Assembly: GCA_046753625.1 (NCBI GenBank)
Contig: JBHHUB010000162.1
Location: 1-9,056, forward strand
DNA length: 9,056 nt
Source: JADFOB01 sp046753625
GTDB lineage: Bacteria; Planctomycetota; Phycisphaerae; UBA1845
Direction: 5' to 3'
Shown here piece by piece: positions 1 to 5,259 of this stretch. The notes beneath the pieces are model-generated. The model made no database searches and had not been told where the DNA came from. It saw only the letters and a program-made list of their open reading frames with translations. The first letter of the stretch is position 1, and every line of letters begins with the position of its first letter. Made by a program: the position numbers and the translations under genes.

Positions 1-638
1 CGATGTGTGATCCCGGCCCGCTCAATCCGGACACGCAGTATTTCTGGCAAGTCACCGCCACCCGCTTGAAGGACATCACGCCGGGGCCGGTTTGGACGTT
101 CGATACGTTTTGCAACATCGCCGCCAGCGATCCGCCGAACTGTGCGATTGACGCGAGGCAGCCCTACGCTATTGATGACAGCAGCGTAGCACAAGGGTGG
201 GATAGCGTAGCGCTCACGTTCCAATGCGCGACCGCCTCCGCGCTGCCGGAGGATTTCGCGGTCTCGGTCGAGACCGGTGCGCCGCCGACTATCACCAACG
301 TCGTGCTCAGCGGCAATACGGCCACGCTTCAGTTGAGCCGGCCCATTCCGCCGGGGCAGTGGACCTGTATCACACACCTCGCCAGTGGTTCGCAAACGTG
401 CCTGGCCGCGCTGCCGAGCGATGTCAACGGCGATCGGACCGGCGCGCCGGCCGATGTGCTCGCCGTAATCGACTCGCTCAACGGCGTGACGCCGCTGCCC
501 ACGTACGCGACCGACGTGGATCGAAGCGGCACAAGCGGTCCCGAGGATATTCTGCGCGTTATCGACCTGCTCAACGGCGCCGGGCAGTTTACGCCGTGGC
601 TCGACGCGACCATCGGCGTGTGCCCGTCGTCGCCGTAA
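1..638 (+). CDS. Secreted protein with FN3-like segment and dockerin-like C-terminus (3' partial)
   Basis: This is the C-terminal part of a larger protein. The reading frame is open to the left edge, and the visible product begins inside a domain, so the ATG at base 3 is probably not the start. Visible residues 8-35 (LNPDTQYFWQVTA to WTFDTF) match the end of a fibronectin type III-like module as found in extracellular planctomycete proteins. Residues 140-161 (DVNGDRTG...) and 171-192 (DVDRSGTS...) are two dockerin-like repeats, each with Asp/Asn at loop positions 1, 3 and 5, an acidic residue at about position 12, and a closing hydrophobic-LNG. The cysteines fit a protein outside the cytoplasm. 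Cohesin-dockerin docking is the classical role of such repeats, but in planctomycetes they sit at the ends of many large exported proteins with no known cellulosome. Substrate and partner are unknown. The stop is TAA at 636-638. Confidence 0.8.
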   Translation, partial: MCDPGPLNPDTQYFWQVTATRLKDITPGPVWTFDTFCNIAASDPPNCAIDARQPYAIDDSSVAQGWDSVALTFQCATASALPEDFAVSVETGAPPTITNVVLSGNTATLQLSRPIPPGQWTCITHLASGSQTCLAALPSDVNGDRTGAPADVLAVIDSLNGVTPLPTYATDVDRSGTSGPEDILRVIDLLNGAGQFTPWLDATIGVCPSSP

Positions 639-882
639 CGGGCCTACGACAGCATTCACCGCCGCTGAGCGCACCCGGCGCCAAGGGGTGGACGCCTCGC
701 CGCGGCTGGTCCGCGGCCCGGTGCCGGCGGCTTTGATCCTGAATCCGCAAGACGGACGCGGAAGCAGCGGTTGCGTTGGGCGAATGTTGGCTTGACAATG
801 GCCGAGCCTTCGGACCCGAACAGTTCACGACCTGTGCGGCGGGGAAGTCCCCCGAAGTCATGAGCCTTGAAGCGTATAGCCC
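639..882 (+). other. Intergenic stretch with GC hairpin between two plus-strand genes
   Basis: No gene is supported here. A 7-bp perfect hairpin (GCCGCGG at 699-705, loop CTGGT, CCGCGGC at 711-717) lies about 60 bases after the dockerin-protein stop. It could end that transcript, but it has no U-tract. A shorter hairpin, CGGGG/CCCCG around 840-854, sits about 30 bases before the next start codon. A perfect -35-like hexamer, TTGACA, lies at 792-797, but I see no acceptable -10 box 16-18 bases downstream, so it is not called as a promoter. Confidence 0.4.
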
Positions 883-1689
883 ATGGGAACCGTTTTCTTC
901 TACTCGCTGACGGCCGGTATGATGGCGGTCCTCTCGACGGCGGATTCGCGCCTCGTCGCGTGGAAGTTTGTGCGCATGGTGGCGACCATGGTGTTCGGTA
1001 TCGTGTGCCTGGTTACCTATTGGCGGATGCAAGCGTCGGACCTGGGCGGGTCGGCTGTCGGTGGGCTGTCTTTGGGGACCGGCGTGGGGATGGGTGTGGC
1101 GGCCATGCTGCTGATTTTTTGGGCCCCCGTTTGCGCATCGACCCCGCGTTTGTTTAGGGTTGTGTGCGGATTGGGGGGGGCGTCCGGTCTGATTGCGGCC
1201 CTGGCGGCTTCGCCGGGTGTGATCGGAGCGCCGGTACCCGGCGCGCTGTTTTGGGGGCTATTGGGGCTGAGCACGCTTACCGGAGCCATGATGCTCGGCA
1301 GCATTACGCTGGCGTGGCTTCTGGGGCATGCGTACTTGACGGCGACCCGCATGACCATCGAACCGCTGCGCCATTTTAGCCGGATGCTGCTTTTCTGCGT
1401 TGGTGCCCGGTGCGCCTTCTTGGTAATCTCCGTTGTAGCGGGTTGGTGGTTGGGCAGTGTTCACGGCGCTTCTTTCTGGGCTGTTCTGGCCAATTCCTGG
1501 CTGGTCCTTTCCCTCCGGGTCGGCGTGGGTATCATTGCCGTGGCCGTGTTTGCTTACATGGTCGCCGATTGTGTGCGTCTTCGGGCAACGCAGTCGGCTA
1601 CGGGAATCCTGTATTTCGCGTCGATTTTCGTGTATGTCGGCGAGTTGGCCAGCCGGCAGCTTCTGGTGGATTGCGGCTGGCCGTTTTGA
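883..1689 (+). CDS. Uncharacterised polytopic inner-membrane protein
   Basis: This 268-residue protein is almost entirely hydrophobic, with roughly eight membrane segments (about residues 3-20, 28-47, 64-81, 92-111, 120-148, 167-191, 200-226 and 238-257). No enzyme motif is recognised. Two conserved-looking stretches stand out: GHAYLTATRMTIEPLRHFSR around 148-167, and the C-terminal RATQSATGILYFASIFVYVGEL around 234-255. From memory these resemble uncharacterised membrane proteins of planctomycetes and other non-model Gram-negatives. A distant relation to NrfD/DmsC-type quinone-site subunits is possible but unproven. His149 and the charged residues within segments could matter. The start is the first ATG after an in-frame TAG at 877-879, and no good SD precedes it. 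A zinc-ribbon membrane protein follows 99 bases downstream in the same direction, so the pair probably forms a transcription unit. The coding sequence contains a run of eight G at 1173-1180. Confidence 0.85.
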   Translation: MGTVFFYSLTAGMMAVLSTADSRLVAWKFVRMVATMVFGIVCLVTYWRMQASDLGGSAVGGLSLGTGVGMGVAAMLLIFWAPVCASTPRLFRVVCGLGGASGLIAALAASPGVIGAPVPGALFWGLLGLSTLTGAMMLGSITLAWLLGHAYLTATRMTIEPLRHFSRMLLFCVGARCAFLVISVVAGWWLGSVHGASFWAVLANSWLVLSLRVGVGIIAVAVFAYMVADCVRLRATQSATGILYFASIFVYVGELASRQLLVDCGWPF

Positions 1690-1746
1690 CGGCTGTGGCC
1701 GAGTGTTCGTCGAGCCGGAAAGGGCGGTTGGACGGTTCTGATTGCG

Positions 1747-1774
1747 GGCGATCCAAACGGGATCGCCGAATGTT
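1747..1774 (+). terminator. Hairpin between the polytopic and zinc-ribbon genes (attenuator or weak terminator)
   Basis: GGCGATCC (1747-1754) pairs perfectly with GGATCGCC (1760-1767) around the five-base loop AAACG. A short T4 run follows at 1771-1774. The hairpin ends about 20 bases before the next ATG, so it could tune readthrough or translation of the zinc-ribbon gene rather than fully terminate. The T-run is too short for a confident terminator call. Confidence 0.35.
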
Positions 1775-1788
1775 TTGGCACGTAGACC

Positions 1789-2229
1789 ATGCAGATACGA
1801 TTTCACTGTCCCAACGAAACCTGCGTTGCGATCATCGAATATGAGCCACTCGAATCCTGCGGTGATTCGATGCGATGTCCTCGTTGCAAGGTCGAGCATA
1901 AGATGGTCGTGACTGATTCGGTTCGCGATCAGGCCATGATTGAACGATGCGCCGTCTGCGGCGGTCGCGAGCTGTTCATCCGCAAGGACTTCCCGCAAGG
2001 GTTCGGCATGGCGGTGGTGATCGTGTTCGGGTTGGCGGCGCTCTACTATTTCAACGAATCGATTCTGATTTCCTGGTCGATCCTGGGCACCGCGCTCTTG
2101 CTGGACCTAGTGATTTACTTCCTGGTGGGCAAGGTCACGACGTGTTACGCCTGCCGCGCGGAATACCGCAAAGGCGTGCTCAACCCGAATCACGAGCAAT
2201 TCGACCTCGCCACGTCGGAAAAGTATTAG
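1789..2229 (+). CDS. Membrane-anchored protein with two zinc ribbons, one split by a TM hairpin
   Basis: This 146-residue protein is rich in paired cysteines. A first ribbon is formed by C7-x4-C12 and C30-x2-C33 (CPRC), with an extra C24. A second half-ribbon, C54-x2-C57 (CAVCGGRELFIRKDFPQ), is completed only at C119-x2-C122 (CYACRAEYR). Between them lie two transmembrane helices, about residues 72-88 and 93-114, with only a few residues between them. Both knuckles of the second ribbon would therefore sit on the same side of the membrane, presumably the cytoplasm, at the base of a TM hairpin. I recall the RKDFPQ-plus-two-helices pattern from uncharacterised planctomycete and acidobacterial proteins. 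No enzymatic residues are evident, and a structural or adaptor role for the upstream polytopic protein is inferred. The ATG at 1789 has no obvious SD. The gene ends in TAG (2227-2229) and converges with a minus-strand gene. Confidence 0.85.
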   Translation: MQIRFHCPNETCVAIIEYEPLESCGDSMRCPRCKVEHKMVVTDSVRDQAMIERCAVCGGRELFIRKDFPQGFGMAVVIVFGLAALYYFNESILISWSILGTALLLDLVIYFLVGKVTTCYACRAEYRKGVLNPNHEQFDLATSEKY

Positions 2230-2284
2230 CGCCGTTTCGTTCCTGGTGCTTCGTCACGCTGAGTTGATGGGTGGGTCCGTGTGC

Positions 2285-2304
2285 CACGGCGACCCCGCGC
2301 CGTG
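2285..2304. terminator. GC hairpin between convergent genes
   Basis: CACGGCG (2285-2291) and CGCCGTG (2298-2304) form a perfect 7-bp stem with a six-base loop. It lies in the 134-base gap between the zinc-ribbon gene (ending 2229) and the PEGA lipoprotein gene (ending 2364). The position suits a bidirectional terminator, but there is no T-tract on either side, so this is a positional inference. Confidence 0.3.
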
Positions 2305-2363
2305 TACGGGTAAGCGTCCCGCCGAGGACGGCTGGTCCGCCAACCAATCAGCGAACGCGGCGG

Positions 2364-2819
2364 CTATCCGGCTTTCTTCTTGCCTTCCGGCGCCAGGGCA
2401 TCGTGTCGGAGATGCTCCGCCCGCTCCAGGAGCGCTGCCGGCGTGGGGACCACCTTGGGCGATAGCGTGAAATGCTTGACGTGCACGTCGTGGTATTGCC
2501 GCGGCGTAAGTACCTCGGCTACGAAATCAAACGGGATGTACTGATACCAGGGTCGCTCGAGGGTCCAGTGGGTCTTGAGCGTCTCATAGCCCTTCTTGCG
2601 GATCACAACGTCGTAATCGCCGTACCAGAGGAAGTCCGTGGCCACCTCGCTCCGTCCGACCTCCTCATCGTTGATGAATACCAGGGCGTTGTCCGGCTCC
2701 GTGGTGATTTTCATGGTGCGCCGCACGCAGCCCACTAAGAACATCACGCCAACGGCCATCAACCCGAGCGCGGCGATCGCCCGCCGTCGGGGGCAAGCCG
2801 TTAACCGTTCAATTCGCAT
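2364..2819 (-). CDS. PEGA-domain lipoprotein
   Basis: The product is a 151-residue lipoprotein. The N-terminus MRIERLTACPRRR is basic, followed by a hydrophobic stretch at 14-29 and the lipobox LVGC with the modified cysteine at 31. The segment at about 35-80 (MKITTEPDNALVFINDEEVGRSEVATDFLWYGDYDVVIRKKGYE) is a PEGA domain, a small beta-rich module found in surface and cell-envelope proteins. The rest (PWYQYIPFDFVAEVLTPRQYHDVHVKHFTL) follows a pattern common in short planctomycete PEGA lipoproteins. The role is probably structural or envelope-related, and no catalytic motif is seen. I chose the ATG at 2819 because it gives a compact signal peptide and a weak GAG lies about 8 bases upstream. 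The ATG at 2834 is an alternative that adds five residues. The open frame further upstream lies inside the phosphoesterase gene and is not part of this protein. Overlap with the phosphoesterase stop is 19 bases, suggesting co-transcription. Confidence 0.85.
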   Translation of the reverse strand: MRIERLTACPRRRAIAALGLMAVGVMFLVGCVRRTMKITTEPDNALVFINDEEVGRSEVATDFLWYGDYDVVIRKKGYETLKTHWTLERPWYQYIPFDFVAEVLTPRQYHDVHVKHFTLSPKVVPTPAALLERAEHLRHDALAPEGKKKAG

Positions 2820-3280
2820 ATTTCGGCTCGACATGTTTGCGTATCCAATACCGCTACGGTGCACACTCCATTGACCCAGCCGCAGCATTCGCCCGGGTTG
2901 AGGTGCAGCCGTCCCTCTACTTCCTCGTTCAGCACCACATGCGTGTGCCCGGTAATCACAATGTCGGCGCGCTGCACGTCTTTCGGAGCACACCAACCCA
3001 GGAAATGGTGGATCAAGACCTTGCGTCCGCCAAGCGTCACCCACAAGGGGCCGTCCGCGATCTGCGGCATCAACTCCGAAAGCCCCGCCCGCTCGCCGTC
3101 ATTGTTGCCAAAGGTGGCGTGCACCGGTCCATCGAATTCAAGGAGGGGGCGGACCGCAAACGGGGCCACAAAGTCGCCCGGATGTACGATCGCCTCCACC
3201 CGTCGCTCGGAAAAGAGCTTCAGCGCCTCATGAATCTTGGGCAATCGATCATGCGTATCCGACAGGACACCAACGAGCAA
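2801..3280 (-). CDS. YfcE/MJ0936-family metallophosphoesterase
   Basis: This 159-residue protein is a calcineurin-like metallophosphoesterase of the YfcE/MJ0936 group, which hydrolyses phosphodiesters with two bound metal ions. The metal-site motifs are in the expected order: D8-x-H10 (SDTHD), D36 (HPGDF), N59 (GNND), H91/H92 (IHHF), and H112 and H114 (GHTH). A late motif, HLNPGECCGW, stands where the family has LNPGS. The length is normal for these small cytoplasmic enzymes. The start called is a TTG at 3278-3280: GGGAGGAG lies 8 bases before it, and the protein then begins directly with the first beta strand (LVGVLSDTHD). The more upstream TTG at 3313 would add 11 residues that include the SD itself. 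The true substrate is unknown. The gene lies between the CBS gene (gap 93 bases) and the PEGA lipoprotein gene (overlap 19 bases). Confidence 0.92.
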   Translation of the reverse strand: MLVGVLSDTHDRLPKIHEALKLFSERRVEAIVHPGDFVAPFAVRPLLEFDGPVHATFGNNDGERAGLSELMPQIADGPLWVTLGGRKVLIHHFLGWCAPKDVQRADIVITGHTHVVLNEEVEGRLHLNPGECCGWVNGVCTVAVLDTQTCRAEICELNG

Positions 3281-3288
3281 GGCCTTTA

Positions 3289-3296
3289 CTCCTCCC
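3289..3296 (-). promoter_or_regulatory. Strong ribosome binding site that fixes the TTG start of the phosphoesterase
   Basis: On the minus strand the bases read GGGAGGAG, followed by an 8-base spacer (TAAAGGCC) and TTG. The spacing is ideal, which is why the start is placed at 3280 and not at 3313. Confidence 0.75.
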
Positions 3297-3373
3297 AACC
3301 TACCCTGACCCAAAGAGTCCCCGTCGCGCGGGCGCCGGGTGACTGGGACGCACTATCGGCCACTGCGACCACA

Positions 3374-3808
3374 TCAACGGTGACCATAGAGATATTCACT
3401 CAGGTATTCGATCGTGGCCTGATGGTCGGCGACCTCGTGGGCGAGGACGTCGCCGATGGAGATCATGCCGTACAGACATCCATCCTCCACGACGGGGAGA
3501 TGGCGGATACGCCGGGTCGTCATCACGGTTTTGCATTCGTTCAGCTTGGTGGTGCGGTGGCAGCAAGCCATCGGAGAGGTCATCACCGATTCGACGAGTG
3601 TGTCCTTGGCGTCCTTCCCCGAGGCGACGACACGGTTGAGAATGTCGCGCTCCGTGAAAATGCCCACGACTTTCTCACCGCTGGTGACGACGAGCGCCCC
3701 GATTCTGTGTTGGTTCATGGATTCGGCGGCCGCGAGCACCGTATCCGATCCGTCAATGGTGGTCACCGCCGTGCCCTTCTTGTCGAGGACGTTTTGCGCC
3801 GTCGGCAT
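3374..3808 (-). CDS. Two-CBS-domain protein
   Basis: This 144-residue protein consists of a tandem CBS pair (Bateman module) and little else. The first CBS spans about residues 7-63 and ends with the motif GIFTERDIL (49-57). The second spans about 74-128 and ends with GMISIGDVL (114-122). The linker MTSPMACCHRTTKLNECKTVM and the helical tail QATIEYLSEYLYG are typical of stand-alone bacterial CBS proteins. Such modules usually bind adenine nucleotides or related ligands and sense energy status or regulate partner proteins. The ligand here cannot be read from sequence. The start ATG at 3808 has an excellent SD (AGGGAGG, 3817-3823, spacer 8). This is the first gene of a minus-strand cluster with the phosphoesterase and PEGA lipoprotein genes downstream. 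A probable promoter and a leader stem-loop lie just upstream. Confidence 0.92.
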   Translation of the reverse strand: MPTAQNVLDKKGTAVTTIDGSDTVLAAAESMNQHRIGALVVTSGEKVVGIFTERDILNRVVASGKDAKDTLVESVMTSPMACCHRTTKLNECKTVMTTRRIRHLPVVEDGCLYGMISIGDVLAHEVADHQATIEYLSEYLYGHR

Positions 3809-3816
3809 GGCCTATA

Positions 3817-3823
3817 CCTCCCT
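3817..3823 (-). promoter_or_regulatory. Ribosome binding site of the CBS gene
   Basis: The minus strand reads AGGGAGG, then 8 bases, then ATG (3808). It supports the start chosen for the CBS protein. Confidence 0.75.
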
Positions 3824-3839
3824 GGTGAGACCGAACTAG

Positions 3840-3876
3840 AGGCGAACCCTCATTCCGCCTGAGAGCCTGTTCGCCT
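3840..3876 (-). promoter_or_regulatory. Stem-loop in the predicted 5' leader of the CBS gene
   Basis: AGGCGAAC (3840-3847) and GTTCGCCT (3869-3876) form a perfect 8-bp stem. An inner CTCA/TGAG stem (3849-3852 with 3860-3863) closes a 7-base loop. The structure lies between the predicted promoter (3895-3923) and the SD (3817-3823), so it would be in the 5' untranslated leader. It could be a binding site, an mRNA-stability element or a translation control element. It matches no riboswitch class I know. Confidence 0.4.
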
Positions 3877-3894
3877 GTGAATCTGGCGGGCGCC

Positions 3895-3923
3895 GGTATA
3901 CCACGCATTTCCCAAGCGGGCAA
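3895..3923 (-). promoter_or_regulatory. Candidate sigma70-type promoter for the CBS gene cluster
   Basis: The minus strand reads TTGCCC (3923-3918), a 17-base spacer, and TATACC (3900-3895). Each hexamer matches the consensus at 4 of 6 bases and the spacing is optimal. Transcription would start near 3888, giving a leader of about 80 bases that contains the stem-loop and the SD. Confidence 0.45.
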
Positions 3924-4485
3924 CGGCCATGCCCGAGCCAGAGGTGGGACGGGCGTCAGCATGAGGAAAGGGGAGATGCGGGACAGATGGGTCGTGCGTT
4001 CACCTGCCCCGCATCGATTCCGTCGGTGCGTCACGCCGACGTAATGGAGAACGGATAAGACATTGCGATCGTGGGGCCGTCGGCCTATCGCCGCAATGCG
4101 TCAATTACTTCGTTTCGAGCACATAGCATGCCAGACGCGCGGGCCGCTTCGATCCGCAGGGGCATGTCGGTGGAGCGACTCTTCCCGCTCCGATCACTTG
4201 ACGCCCAAACGGAACCAACCCGACCGGCCACGGCAGCCAGCACTTCGCTGACGCCAACAGCCGCCAAGAACGGACGATCACGCCAAACCGCACGGTCTTG
4301 CAGGAATCCGACGCTCGGCCGCGCTGTCCGGCTTTGGAGCTTGCCGGCCTCAGCCAACGGCCGCATGCCACCACTCCTACCAGAATCTGAGCGCGGTTAT
4401 TCCCGAAACTAAAGGATTTCTAAGATTTTTTTTGGAGGGACGCGCGGCCAAGGTGGACTGGGCCGGGGGTTTACGTGGATTCGAG
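3924..4485. other. Gene-free stretch with several hairpins
   Basis: No open frame here looks like a real protein: the candidates are low-complexity Arg/Ala/Ser-rich shadows. Four hairpins can be seen. GATGCGGG/CCCGCATC (3975-3982 with 4008-4015) is 8 bp, continued after one mismatch by CAG/CTG. CGTCGGTG/CGCCGACG (4021-4028 with 4034-4041) is 8 bp including one G-U on the plus strand. CATTGCG/CGCAATG (4061-4067 with 4092-4098) is 7 bp and encloses GGCC/GGCC. GGAGCG/CGCTCC lies at 4172-4191. The right end has an isolated T8 run at 4426-4433. Whether the hairpins form one RNA or are chance high-GC structures is open. Confidence 0.4.
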
Positions 4486-4510
4486 AAAAAAAAACGGCAG
4501 GTCGACGCCC
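4486..4510 (-). terminator. Candidate intrinsic terminator after the response regulator
   Basis: Just after the regulator's TAG the minus strand reads a short stem, GGCG with TGCC (4 bp including one G-U), followed by nine T (4494-4486). The T-tract and location are right, but the stem is weak, so confidence is modest. Confidence 0.4.
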
Positions 4511-4511
4511 T

Positions 4512-5192
4512 CTATGGGACAAACTTGTACCCGATGCTGTGAACCGTCACGATGTGGCGGGGGTGCTTGGCGTCCGGCTCGATTTTCCTCCTCAGACTGA
4601 CGATGTGGTTATCCACGGTCCGGGTGGCCGGAAATCCACCCAACCCCCAGATTTCATCCAGCAGTTTGTTGCGCTCGACGGGTTGCTCGGCGTTTTCGAT
4701 CAGGAGTTTCAGGATTTGAAGCTCGAAATGGCCCAGGTTGAACGTCTCGTCGCCACGTGTGACTTTTCCCTTGACCATATCGATACTGGCTTGCCCTACG
4801 GTGAGCGTCCGCGAAAGACCACGTCCGGCGTCGGTACGCCGCAGAGCTGCCTTGACGCGGGCCAGCAGCTCCCTAACGCTGAAAGGCTTGGTGATGTAGT
4901 CATCCGCGCCGACCTCGAGCCCTTTGATGATGTCCAGTTCCTGCGTCTTGGCGGTGAGCATGAGGATCGGGATGGTGTAGCCGGACTCCCGAATCCGGCG
5001 GCATACCTCCAAACCGTCGATTTTGGGCATCATCAGGTCTAAAAGAATCAGATCGGGGCTGGACTCGTTGGCCGTTTTCAGGGCGGCTTCGCCGTCGTTG
5101 GCCACGAATACCTCATAACCCTCAAACTCGAGGTTGTCCTTCAGCCCCATGGCCATGTCCGCTTCATCTTCGGCTACGAGAATCCTTGGCAT
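4512..5192 (-). CDS. OmpR/PhoB-family response regulator
   Basis: This 226-residue DNA-binding response regulator is the output half of the two-component system with the upstream kinase. The receiver domain (about 1-120) has the acidic pocket E8/D9, phospho-acceptor D52 (LLDLMMP), T80 (MLTAK), and K102 (TKPF). The C-terminal winged-helix domain (about 131-226) shows the recognition region RTVDNHIVSLRRKIEPD and the closing IVTVHSIGYKFVP, as in OmpR/PhoB-type regulators. It should bind promoter DNA as a phosphorylated dimer. The target genes are unknown. The start is the ATG at 5192 because GGGAGGC (5205-5199) lies 6 bases upstream of it. An in-frame ATG at 5207 overlaps that SD and is less likely. 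The gene follows the kinase with a 67-base gap and very likely shares its mRNA. Confidence 0.95.
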   Translation of the reverse strand: MPRILVAEDEADMAMGLKDNLEFEGYEVFVANDGEAALKTANESSPDLILLDLMMPKIDGLEVCRRIRESGYTIPILMLTAKTQELDIIKGLEVGADDYITKPFSVRELLARVKAALRRTDAGRGLSRTLTVGQASIDMVKGKVTRGDETFNLGHFELQILKLLIENAEQPVERNKLLDEIWGLGGFPATRTVDNHIVSLRRKIEPDAKHPRHIVTVHSIGYKFVP

Positions 5193-5198
5193 CGGCGT

Positions 5199-5205
5199 GC
5201 CTCCC
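5199..5205 (-). promoter_or_regulatory. Ribosome binding site of the response regulator
   Basis: The minus strand reads GGGAGGC, a 6-base spacer, then ATG at 5192. This decides between the two in-frame ATG codons at 5207 and 5192. Confidence 0.7.
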
Positions 5206-5259
5206 ATTGAACATGCTTTTTGTCAGACGGCGGCAGAGCGCAACACCCTCAATACGGCG

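Noticed and set aside
792..820. TTGACA at 792-797 as a promoter for the polytopic membrane gene
   Set aside because: No -10 box resembling TATAAT occurs at 16-18 bases spacing (the region reads CCCGAACAG).
2837..3862. Plus-strand frame of 341 codons opposite the CBS and phosphoesterase genes
   Set aside because: It is an antisense shadow: the minus-strand genes carry complete conserved motifs.
3963..3970. GAGGAAAG, reminiscent of the RNase P RNA core
   Set aside because: The following bases do not continue the conserved core, and no partner ACAGAAA-type segment is found downstream.
4085..4366. Minus-strand frame of 93 codons in the 700-base gap
   Set aside because: It is rich in Ala, Arg and Ser with no SD and overlaps several other open frames of the same kind.
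4926..4934. Possible overlap of the kinase and regulator genes with plus-strand ORFs
   Set aside because: The plus-strand frames in 4512-6822 mirror the minus-strand codons and show no independent features.
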